The notes beneath the pieces were generated by a model, which was not told where the DNA came from, searched no databases, and saw only the letters and a program-made list of their open reading frames with translations. The translations under genes and the position numbers were made by a program. This document shows, in pieces, positions 43,137-51,400 of a stretch of 52,473 bases of DNA (the first letter of the stretch is position 1; every line of letters begins with the position of its first letter). Where the stretch lies: contig NZ_JAEMNW010000016.1 of NCBI RefSeq assembly GCF_016481275.1, positions 1-52,473 of the forward strand, read 5' to 3'. This DNA is from Antrihabitans auranticaus. Its GTDB lineage: Bacteria > Actinomycetota > Actinomycetes > Mycobacteriales > Mycobacteriaceae.

Positions 43137-44330
43137 ATGGCTACTCCTCGCACCGATAGCGCCGCCAGAACCGAACCGGCAAATCTGCCCTGGTTGTTGT
43201 CCTCGCTGCAATCCCCCGGCCAGGTTCTGGGCCATCTCGGCCCCAACTGGTTCGCGTCGGTGATGGGTACCGGCATCGTCGCGACCGCCGGCGCAACGCT
43301 GCCGCTCCATATTCCGGGGTTGCACGTGTTTGCTCGCGTGGTCTGGGTGCTTGCCGCGGTACTGCTTGCCGTTCTGATTATCGCGGTTGCCGCACACTGG
43401 TTCCGGCATCCGACGGTGGCGCGAAGTCATGCATACAACCCGCAGATGGCGCACTTCTACGGCGCGGCTCCGATGGCGCTGCTCACCGTCGGTGCAGGGT
43501 CGGTGCTGATCGGCAAAGACCTGATCGGCGAACGAGCCGCCGTCAACCTCGACTGGGTGCTCTGGAGTGCCGGCACCGTCGGTGGGTTGTTCACCGCGAT
43601 GACAATCCCGTATTTGATGTTCACCCAGATCAACGTCGAGCCCGACGCAGCGTTCGGCGGATGGCTCATGCCGATCGTCCCCCCGATGGTGTCCGCCGCC
43701 ACCGGCGCCCTGCTGATTCCGCATATCGAGCCGGGCACCGGCCGGGAGACGATGCTCTACGGCTGCTACGCGATGTTCGGTTTGTCCCTGCTCGCGTCGA
43801 TCATCGTCATCACGATGGTCTGGAGTCGCCTCGCACACTTCGGTACATCCGGTACGGCACGAGTGCCGACCCTGTGGATCGTGCTGGGACCACTCGGCCA
43901 ATCCATCACCGCGGCAGGCCTTCTCGGCACCCAGGCTGCGATCTCGGTCGAGCCTGATCTAGCCGACGGGATGGCGGTCTTCTCGATTCTCTACGGCGTG
44001 CCGATCTGGGGGTTCGCGGTCCTGTGGATCGGCATTGCGACAGCACTGACCGTCCGAACCGCGCGCCGCGGTATGCCGTTCGCCCTCACCTGGTGGAGCC
44101 TGACCTTCCCCGTCGGCACCTTCGTAACAGGAACCACCCAGCTCGCCGTGCACACCGGACTGCCCGCGTTCGAGGTCGCCGCGGTCGTCGCCTACGCCGG
44201 TCTGTTGAGCACCTGGATTCTCGTCGCCGTCCGAACCGCGCGCGGCAGCCTGCGCGGAAATCTCTTCCTACCGCCGGCCGCGACTGGCCCGATCAAGGCT
44301 CGGAAAGACCCACCTGTAGATCGCCGGTAA
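43137..44330 (+). CDS. TDT-family (SLAC1/TehA-like) dicarboxylate or anion transporter
   Basis: 397 residues with about ten membrane helices, starting after [19 protein letters not shown], a strong TDT signature. Later helices include [14 protein letters not shown] and LVPLVSA-like regions near [18 protein letters not shown] proteins carry malate or other C4-dicarboxylates, tellurite, sulfite or anions. No metabolic partner is adjacent, so the substrate is open. The ATG at 43137 has no clear ribosome site, so the start could be internal. Confidence 0.85.
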   Translation: MATPRTDSAARTEPANLPWLLSSLQSPGQVLGHLGPNWFASVMGTGIVATAGATLPLHIPGLHVFARVVWVLAAVLLAVLIIAVAAHWFRHPTVARSHAYNPQMAHFYGAAPMALLTVGAGSVLIGKDLIGERAAVNLDWVLWSAGTVGGLFTAMTIPYLMFTQINVEPDAAFGGWLMPIVPPMVSAATGALLIPHIEPGTGRETMLYGCYAMFGLSLLASIIVITMVWSRLAHFGTSGTARVPTLWIVLGPLGQSITAAGLLGTQAAISVEPDLADGMAVFSILYGVPIWGFAVLWIGIATALTVRTARRGMPFALTWWSLTFPVGTFVTGTTQLAVHTGLPAFEVAAVVAYAGLLSTWILVAVRTARGSLRGNLFLPPAATGPIKARKDPPVDRR

Positions 44331-44466
44331 TACTTTGCCGCCACTCATCGACAAGTAATCGGGCCCGTCGTATCCTCCCCATACAGGTTGAGTCGACAGC
44401 CCGCGATGGTGGATCATCGGTGGCCTTTCACATCAGCTCCAATGCTCCATCCGGCGAGGCACGGCG

Positions 44467-44856
44467 ATGGAGGTAGAGCCAAAGATGTCGCTCGATTTCG
44501 GAAGCGCGCAGACGAACCACACGTTCCTCGAATTAGTGCCGTTGCCAGCGCTGATCGTCGAGCGAGTAGGCACCGACGCGCCGGTCGCGTGGGCGAATCG
44601 CGCCTTCACCGACCTACTCGGGGTAGAGGCGGAGGCGTTGGTCGGCAACGACATCCGCGACTGGTCACCCGACCTCCCCGAAGCGTTCGGTGACGACGCG
44701 ATACAGCTGACCGACGCGTCCGGCCGATTCACCGTCTGCAGGCTCACCCGCGGCGACGGGTCGACCATCTGGGCCCGGCTGCAGACGTCGACCTCACTTC
44801 TGCACAACCACCGATACATCACCGCCTACGTCGAAGACATTTCGCCGTGCCGGTGA
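44467..44856 (+). CDS. Stand-alone PAS-domain protein
   Basis: 129 residues, a single PAS domain: ALIVERVGTDAPVAWANRAFTDLLG then EALVGNDIRDW and the C-terminal strand YITAYVEDIS. The photoactive Cys of LOV domains (NCRFLQ motif) is absent, so it is not a LOV photoreceptor. No output domain is attached; it may act through a partner. The start ATG has GAGG 7 bp upstream. Its 3' end overlaps the DUF1810 gene start by about 10 bp, so the two are coupled. Confidence 0.75.
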   Translation: MEVEPKMSLDFGSAQTNHTFLELVPLPALIVERVGTDAPVAWANRAFTDLLGVEAEALVGNDIRDWSPDLPEAFGDDAIQLTDASGRFTVCRLTRGDGSTIWARLQTSTSLLHNHRYITAYVEDISPCR

Positions 44857-45272
44857 CGGCGCTGGACCGCTTCGTCGACGCGCAATCGACCGTGTACAAC
44901 ACGGTTCTTGCAGAGCTGCGGGCCGGCGACAAACGCACGCATTGGATGTGGTTCGTGTTTCCGCAGATCGCAGGGCTGGGACACTCCCCCATTGCGCAGC
45001 GTTTTGCGATCGCGGACCTCGACGAGGCCCGTGCCTATCTCGCACATCCGGTCCTCGGGGCTCGCCTTCGCGAATGCGCACAGCTGATCAGCGACGTCGA
45101 AGGCCGCAGCATCGACAGGATCCTCGGCTTTCCCGACAATCTGAAGCTGCGCTCGTCCATGACGTTGTTTGCGCAGGCATCGACCGACAACGCCGTCTTC
45201 CTCGCGGTCCTGCAGAAGTACTTCGACGGGGAGGCTGACCCGCGGACCCTAGAGATACTTGGCCGGGGCTGA
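44847..45272 (+). CDS. DUF1810 family protein
   Basis: 141 residues from a GTG at 44847 (GTG 44853 is an alternative). The family signature is clear: LDRFVDAQ, ELRAGDKRTHWMWFVFPQIAG, and FPDNLKLRSSMTLFA. The family is widespread in bacteria and has no established function. Its start lies within the end of the PAS gene, indicating translational coupling. The gene converges on the half-rhodanese gene, 3 bp apart. Confidence 0.88.
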   Translation: MPVTALDRFVDAQSTVYNTVLAELRAGDKRTHWMWFVFPQIAGLGHSPIAQRFAIADLDEARAYLAHPVLGARLRECAQLISDVEGRSIDRILGFPDNLKLRSSMTLFAQASTDNAVFLAVLQKYFDGEADPRTLEILGRG

Positions 45273-45275
45273 ACG

Positions 45276-45803
45276 TCAGCCGATGAAATGCCGCGGCGTC
45301 CGGTCTGCGATGAACTCTTCGAGCGACCGGCTGTCGAGACACGCGGTTCCGATGCCGCCGAGAAGGTCATCGCGAAACGCGGTCGTCGACGCATCGTCGT
45401 CGGAAGTCAGGTAGTGGGTCGGCGGCCGGCTCACGCTGTGCGAGTCCACCGGGCGCGCGTCCGCCTGCCACTTCTTCCGCCCGCCCGCGAGCAGCCGGAC
45501 GTCCTCGTGACCGTACAGCTTGAAGCACCAATACGCATACGCTGCAACGCGATTGCCGACCTCTCCGTACAGAACGACCGTATCGTCGTTACGGATACCG
45601 GTCGCCGACAGCAACGACGCGAACCCGGAGGCGGCGGCCGACGTCAGATCGCTCAGGTTGCTCCAACCCAACCACACAGCACCCGGCAGGTGGCCCGAGT
45701 CGTATGCCGACCGGTCGTCGTCGACGGCGACGAATACGACGCCGGGCTTGCCGAGCTGCACTTCTGCCCATTCCCCGGAGACGAGGACAGCAGTTCGACG
45801 CAT
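45276..45803 (-). CDS. Truncated sulfurtransferase (rhodanese), N-terminal domain only
   Basis: 175 residues from ATG 45803 with AGAGGA upstream. It matches the non-catalytic first domain of two-domain rhodaneses (SseA/CysA2 type, about 280 residues): YDSGHLPGAVWL, DTVVLYGEVGNRVAAYAYW, KLYGHEDVRLLAGGRKKW. It continues about 15 residues into the second domain (CLDSRSLEEF) and stops. The second domain, with the sulfur-carrying Cys, is missing; the DUF1810 gene occupies that space on the other strand. It is either a remnant or has another role. Confidence 0.85.
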   Translation of the reverse strand: MRRTAVLVSGEWAEVQLGKPGVVFVAVDDDRSAYDSGHLPGAVWLGWSNLSDLTSAAASGFASLLSATGIRNDDTVVLYGEVGNRVAAYAYWCFKLYGHEDVRLLAGGRKKWQADARPVDSHSVSRPPTHYLTSDDDASTTAFRDDLLGGIGTACLDSRSLEEFIADRTPRHFIG

Positions 45804-45845
45804 GAACGATCCTCTCTCAGAAGCGATCACGTAAACAGACTGCGA

Positions 45846-47855
45846 TCACCAGTACAGGCCGGGTACCCACTTGGCCAAGCCGAGACTCGGTGTCGGCATG
45901 GCCATCAACGGCGAGAGCACCTTTGCCGCAATGGAGTTGGAAGAGGACGACGGCTTGGGCTTCTCGCTCCGGGATCCGTCCTTCGCCGCCGACGATTCCG
46001 GGAATGCCTTGTAAACCTGATGCAGGACCAGCTTTTTCACGCTCGGCGCAAGCAGGCCCATGTAGTCGGACAGCGTGCCGATCGGAGTATCGATTCGATC
46101 GGGACGATCTTCCAGCGCCCGCAGCACGCGGACCGCGGCGTCCTCCGGCGTGTCGACCGGCAGCGACTGGTAGGCCGCCGTCGGTGCGATCATCGGCGTG
46201 CGCACCAAAGGCATCCGAATCGACGTGAAAGTGATTCCAGCAGAAACATTTTCAGCTGCGGCGATCGTGCTGAACGCATCGAGCGCCGACTTGCTCGCGA
46301 CGTACGCCGAGAACAGTGGCGCCTTCGTCTGTACACCGATGGACGACACGTTGACGATGTGGCCGAAGCCGCGTGCACGCATCGACGGCAGGAGTGCGAG
46401 GACCAACCTGACCGCACCGAAATAGTTGACCGCCATCGTCCGCTCGAAGTCGTGCATGCGATCGGTCGAACTCACGACTGCCCGGCGAATGGATCGTCCG
46501 GCATTGTTGACCAGATAGTCGACCCGACCATGATCATTGAGCAGAGTCTTGACCAGGACCGACACTGCCTCGTGGTCGGTGATGTCGCAGGCATAACCAT
46601 GCGCATCGCCACCTTCTGCGCGGATCGCGTCTACAGCGGCGTCGAGTTCCTCGGCGCCGCGGGCGACCATGAGCACCGTCGCGCCGCGACGTGCGACTGC
46701 GTGGGCGGAGGCCAGCCCGATGCCGGAAGATGCCCCGGTGATGAGGACGACGCGGTCGCGGAATCCGTTGGGGCCTGCTGTCCGGCGTAGGCGGTTGGGG
46801 TCCAGCTCGGCAGCCCAGTATTGCCACAGCTTGCCGGCGTAGGTGCCGAATTCGGGAACCTTGATGCTGCGGTCCCCGCGCAGTGCCGTACGCGTAGCAG
46901 TCGACCGGAACGTCGCAGGGAAAGCGATGTGATCGATTACGGCGCTGGGGATTCCGAGCTGATCCAACGCGAAGTCGCGCGCCTTCCTAACACCCGGAAG
47001 TGAGCCGATTCGCTCGAGCGGTGGACGCGCGCCGGGTATCGGGACAACGATGCTGGGTGCCCCTGCCGCACTCGCGAGCGCGGCGTAGATCTCGTGCACC
47101 GACTGGGGCTTCGGGTTGACAAGATGGAAGGTCTGCTCGCTGGGTCCGTCGCACTGCACCAGTTCGACCAGCGCCGCGGCGACATAGTCGACCGGAACGA
47201 TGTTCGTCGCTCCGACGTTCGGATATGCGATCGGCATCGGCGAAGGCAGCTGCGCCAGCCGTGAGATTGCACCGAAGAAGTAATACGGTCCGTCGACCTT
47301 GTCCATCTCACCGGTCTGCGAATCTCCGACGACGACGCCCGGCCGGTACACGCGCCACTGCAGGCCTTCGGTCTCCCGAACGAGCTTTTCGGCAGCGAAC
47401 TTCGTGCGGTGGTAGGGCGACGGAAGACGTTGTCCCAGATCGAAATCCGTCTCACTGTAGGTGCCGCGATGGTCGCCGGCCACCGCAACCGAAGAAACGT
47501 GGTGGAGCATCGCGCCGGTCTGCTTGGCGAGGGCGATGACACGCTCGGTGCCGATTACGTTGGCCGCATGCGCGGCGTCCTCGCCGGCCGTCATGTCGTA
47601 GATCGCACCGAGATGGATGATGTTTCGTACCGCTGGAACCTCGCCCTCGATCCCGAGATTCTCCTCGGTCAGATCGCCAACGAGCGGGATAATGCGTTCT
47701 GCACCAGACCAATTCGAGACGATTGCCTCGAGCTTGCGGCGCGACTGTGGCCGGACCAGCACATGGATGACAGCTTCGGAATCCTTCTCCAGCAAGCGGC
47801 GGAGTACGCGCTGCCCAATGAAACCTGTTCCGCCCGTGACGATATAGTTCTTCAC
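45846..47855 (-). CDS. Two-domain fatty acyl-CoA reductase (alcohol-forming, AcrA1/FcrA-like)
   Basis: 669 residues from a GTG at 47855 with AGGGGA upstream. The first half is an extended-SDR reductase of the NAD_binding_4 type: TGGTGFIG at 7-14 and SPYHRTKFAAEKLV with the YxxxK. The second half is a classical SDR: TGASSGIG, NNAG and YVASK. Such double-reductase proteins convert acyl-CoA to aldehyde and then alcohol, the precursor of wax esters; M. tuberculosis Rv3391 is of this kind. The WS/DGAT at 13726-15075 could use the product. It is divergent from the acyl-CoA carboxylase across a 571-bp region. Confidence 0.88.
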   Translation of the reverse strand: MKNYIVTGGTGFIGQRVLRRLLEKDSEAVIHVLVRPQSRRKLEAIVSNWSGAERIIPLVGDLTEENLGIEGEVPAVRNIIHLGAIYDMTAGEDAAHAANVIGTERVIALAKQTGAMLHHVSSVAVAGDHRGTYSETDFDLGQRLPSPYHRTKFAAEKLVRETEGLQWRVYRPGVVVGDSQTGEMDKVDGPYYFFGAISRLAQLPSPMPIAYPNVGATNIVPVDYVAAALVELVQCDGPSEQTFHLVNPKPQSVHEIYAALASAAGAPSIVVPIPGARPPLERIGSLPGVRKARDFALDQLGIPSAVIDHIAFPATFRSTATRTALRGDRSIKVPEFGTYAGKLWQYWAAELDPNRLRRTAGPNGFRDRVVLITGASSGIGLASAHAVARRGATVLMVARGAEELDAAVDAIRAEGGDAHGYACDITDHEAVSVLVKTLLNDHGRVDYLVNNAGRSIRRAVVSSTDRMHDFERTMAVNYFGAVRLVLALLPSMRARGFGHIVNVSSIGVQTKAPLFSAYVASKSALDAFSTIAAAENVSAGITFTSIRMPLVRTPMIAPTAAYQSLPVDTPEDAAVRVLRALEDRPDRIDTPIGTLSDYMGLLAPSVKKLVLHQVYKAFPESSAAKDGSRSEKPKPSSSSNSIAAKVLSPLMAMPTPSLGLAKWVPGLYW

Positions 47856-48426
47856 TTGATTCCCCTGTGATCGTTTGCACTGTCGCTTGTCTCTGCGAAG
47901 GCCGTGTAAACGTGAGAACTTCGGTGTCACTCACCTGCTGCGGTAGCCAAAACCGTATGCGTTACCGACGAGTTCCGGCAAGTCGAGTGGGCATTTTCAC
48001 AGCAGATTTAAAGGTACGTCGAGTAACAGTTAAGAGGCGGAACAGGTTTCGCCGCAACGCTACTCACGAGTAAGCTGTCAAGCGCCCGGCGATGAGACAA
48101 TTATCTTCTGCGCCTTTGGATTTCGAATAGCTTTACGCCGCAATTCATTTGTGTCGCGGCATGATCGAATATCTCTTGTTACTGCCGAGTTTCGTTGGAC
48201 ATGCGACAAATATTCCTGCACCCTTGAATCGTCGACGACGCCGAACTGCCGCGCGGTCGAAGATTCGCACCGAACCCAGCGAGATGTTCCCTCACGGGAA
48301 TTGTTCGCCGCTGCCGCAGTGCACATGAACGCCGCAGAGCACATGAACACAGTGCAGATAGATACCACCGTGCCAGACACAAACCGTGCCGATACATCGA
48401 GTACCGACCAAGGGGCAGACGCAGAC
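47856..48426. promoter_or_regulatory. Long divergent regulatory region between acyl-CoA reductase and carboxylase
   Basis: This 571-bp stretch is lower in GC than its surroundings. It includes AT-rich runs (GCAGATTTAAAGG at 48002-48014, CAATTATC near 48100) and a small dyad TACTC-AC-GAGTA at 48061-48072 that could be a regulator half-site pair. The frame of the carboxylase stays open well upstream of 48427, with in-frame ATGs at 48325 and 48343, so its last 100 bp could be coding. No RNA gene or convincing small gene was seen in it. Confidence 0.4.
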
Positions 48427-51400
48427 ATGTTCAAACGGATCGCAATAGTCAACCGCGGCGAAGCAGCAGTTCGCCTGATTCGGGCAGTCCGAGAGCTGAA
48501 CGCCGAGCACAACCAGGGCATTCGCACGATTGCGCTGCACACCGAGGCCGAGCGCCGGGCGATGTTCGTGCGCCAGGCCGACGAATCCGTCACGCTGCGC
48601 GCCACCGGCACCGGCAGCCCCTACCTCGACCACAAAGAGCTCGAGCGGGCGCTGCTGGCCGCCAACGCCGACGCCGTGTGGGTCGGCTGGGGCTTCGTCG
48701 CCGAGGATCCTGCGTTCGCGGATCTGTGTGCGAAATTGAACATCACCTTCATCGGACCTACGGCTGCGGCGATGCGCCTGCTCGGCGACAAGGTCGAAGC
48801 CAAGATCCTCGCCGAGAAGGTCGGCGTCCCGGTCGCACCCTGGTCCGGCGGTCCCGTCGAAACCCGCGCCGACGCCCGTCGCCACGCCCAAGCCATCGGC
48901 TACCCCCTCATCATCAAGGCCCGCTCCGGCGGCGGTGGCCGCGGCATTCGCAAGGTCTACGCCGAAGACGAGCTCGAACTCGCCCTCGAACGCACCCAGG
49001 GCGAAGCCGAGCGGTCCTTCGGCGACCCGGTTGTGTTCATCGAGCGTTTGGTGACCGATGCCCGCCACGTCGAGGTGCAGGTCATCGCCGACAACTACGG
49101 CAACGTGTGGGCCCCCGGCGTCCGCGACTGCTCGATCCAGCGCAAGAACCAGAAGGTCATCGAGGAATCCAGTTCCCCTGTCCTGACCAAGGAACAGGCC
49201 GATCACCTCCGGTTCGCGTCCGCAGAACTGGTCCACGCGGCCGGATACCGCGGCGCAGGCACAGTCGAGTACCTGTACCAACCCGACCAGCAGCTGTTCA
49301 CCTTCCTCGAGGTCAACACCCGCCTGCAGGTCGAGCACCCGATCACCGAGGCCACCACCGGCCTGGACCTGGTCAAGCTGCAGATCCATGTCGCTTCCGG
49401 CGGCCGCTTGGAAGGCGAATGCCCGCCCGAGTTCGGCCACGCGGTCGAGGCCCGGCTCAACGCCGAAGACGCCGACAACGGCTTCGCCCCGGCGCCAGGC
49501 ACCGTTCAGCTACTGAAGTTCCCGCTCGGTTCCGGTCTGCGCGTGGACACCGGCATCGCCCAGGGCGACGTCATTCCGCCCGACTACGACTCCATGGTCG
49601 CGAAGGTCATCGCCTGGGGCCGTGATCGCTCCGAGGCGCTGGCCCGGCTGCGGACCGCGCTGCGCGAAACCACCGTCGTGCTGCACGGCGGCACCACCAC
49701 CAAGTCGTTCCTGCTCGATCTGCTCGACCGCCCCGAACTGATCTCCGGCGAGGCCGACACCGGCTGGCTCGACCGCACCGGCGCCGGGACCAGCGACGGA
49801 CCGACTCCCGTCGCGGACGTGGCACTCATCGCCGCGACCATAGATGCGTACGACGCCGAAGAGGCACGTGAGCGCTCGGCATTCCTCGCGTCGGCCCGAG
49901 GTGGTCGACCACGCGCCACCCACTCGATCGGGCGCACATTCGAGCTCAACTACCAGAGCCAGGTCTACGAGCTCGGAATCGGGCAGATCGGTCCGCGCCG
50001 CTACCGCATCGACACCGAGACGCGGGACTACGAGGTCGACATCGACCGGCTCGGCGAGTTCGAGAGTCGAATCACTCTGTGCGGTAAGCGCTTCCATGTC
50101 GTCACGGTTGCCCGACCGGCCGGCTACCTGGTCGAGGTCGACGGGGTCAGCCACCAGATCAGCCAAGACGACGCCGGCGTGGTCCGCGCGCCGGCACCTG
50201 CCGTCGTCGTAGCTTTGAACGTCGCCCCGGGTGACGAGGTCGCCGCAGGCCAAACCCTCGTGGTCCTCGAGGCCATGAAGATGGAGACAGCGGTCCGCGC
50301 CGCGTATCCCGGCCGCGTCCGCGAAGTACTCGCAGCCGTCAACTCGCAGATCGACGCCGGTGCACCATTGCTGCGGATCGATCAGATCGGCGAAGCGGCG
50401 ACCGCAACCTCTGCGCCGCGCGTGCACTTCAACACGACTGATCCCGCGCAAGAACTGGATGCGCTGTCCGAGGCACAGGCACGCCTGAACGCGCTGCTGG
50501 CGATGCTCACCGGCTTCGATGTCAGCGGTGTGCGCGGTCGTGCACTGCTGGCGGGTTACGACGCACTCCGCGAGTCGCTCCCCTACCGCGATCCCGCGCT
50601 TGTGCAGGCGGAACTCGGACTGCTGACGACCTTCGCCGACATCTGCGAACTCTCGCGCAACCGGCCGGGTCTCGACGAAACTGACACGCTCGACGCGATT
50701 CACAGTCCCCGCGAGCACTTCCACAAGTATCTCCAGACGCTCGACGTCGACATTCAGGGCCTGCCGAACTCGTTCCGCGAGCGCCTTTCTCGGGTCCTCA
50801 GCCACTACGACATCAACGACCTGGAGCGGACGCCGCTCCTCGAAGAGGCCGTCTACCGGTTGTTCCTCTCGCAGCAGCGCGTCGAGAATCAGGCGCCCGT
50901 GATTGCGGGGCTGCTCGAAAGATGGCTCACTGCCGAATCTTTGGCGCCCGAGCCAACCGCTGAGGTCGCCGAGGTACTCGACCGACTGATCGATGCCACG
51001 CAGGTTCGGCATGCGGTGATCGGCGACGTCGCACGCAATGTTCGCTTCAAGTACTTCGACGAGCCGGCGATCCGCGCGGTTCGCGAACAGACCTACGACA
51101 GCGTCCGCGGCGGCCTGCAGTACCTCGTCGAGAACCCCGGCGCAGCAGACTACGTCCAGCGTATCGATGCTCTGGCGGACTGCTCGGAACCACTGATCGA
51201 CCTTTTGGCGCAGCGCATTTCGAACGCAGGTGCGCTTCTCGAGGTCGTGACGCGGCAGTACTACCGGATCCATCCGTTGCGCGACGTCAAGACCTACGAC
51301 CGCGACGAGCGTCTGCTGGTCACCGGCGTGTTCGACTTGGCAGGTGACAGGATCAACCTGGTCTCCACCGCGACGTCGGTCACCGAACTTGCGACGACGC

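Noticed and set aside
44467-44856. LOV-type blue-light photoreceptor
   Set aside because: The PAS fold is present but the flavin-binding Cys motif is not.
48078-48611. Leftward 177-codon frame in the reductase/carboxylase intergenic region
   Set aside because: Half of it is antisense to the carboxylase N-terminus; the rest is low-complexity with no family signal.
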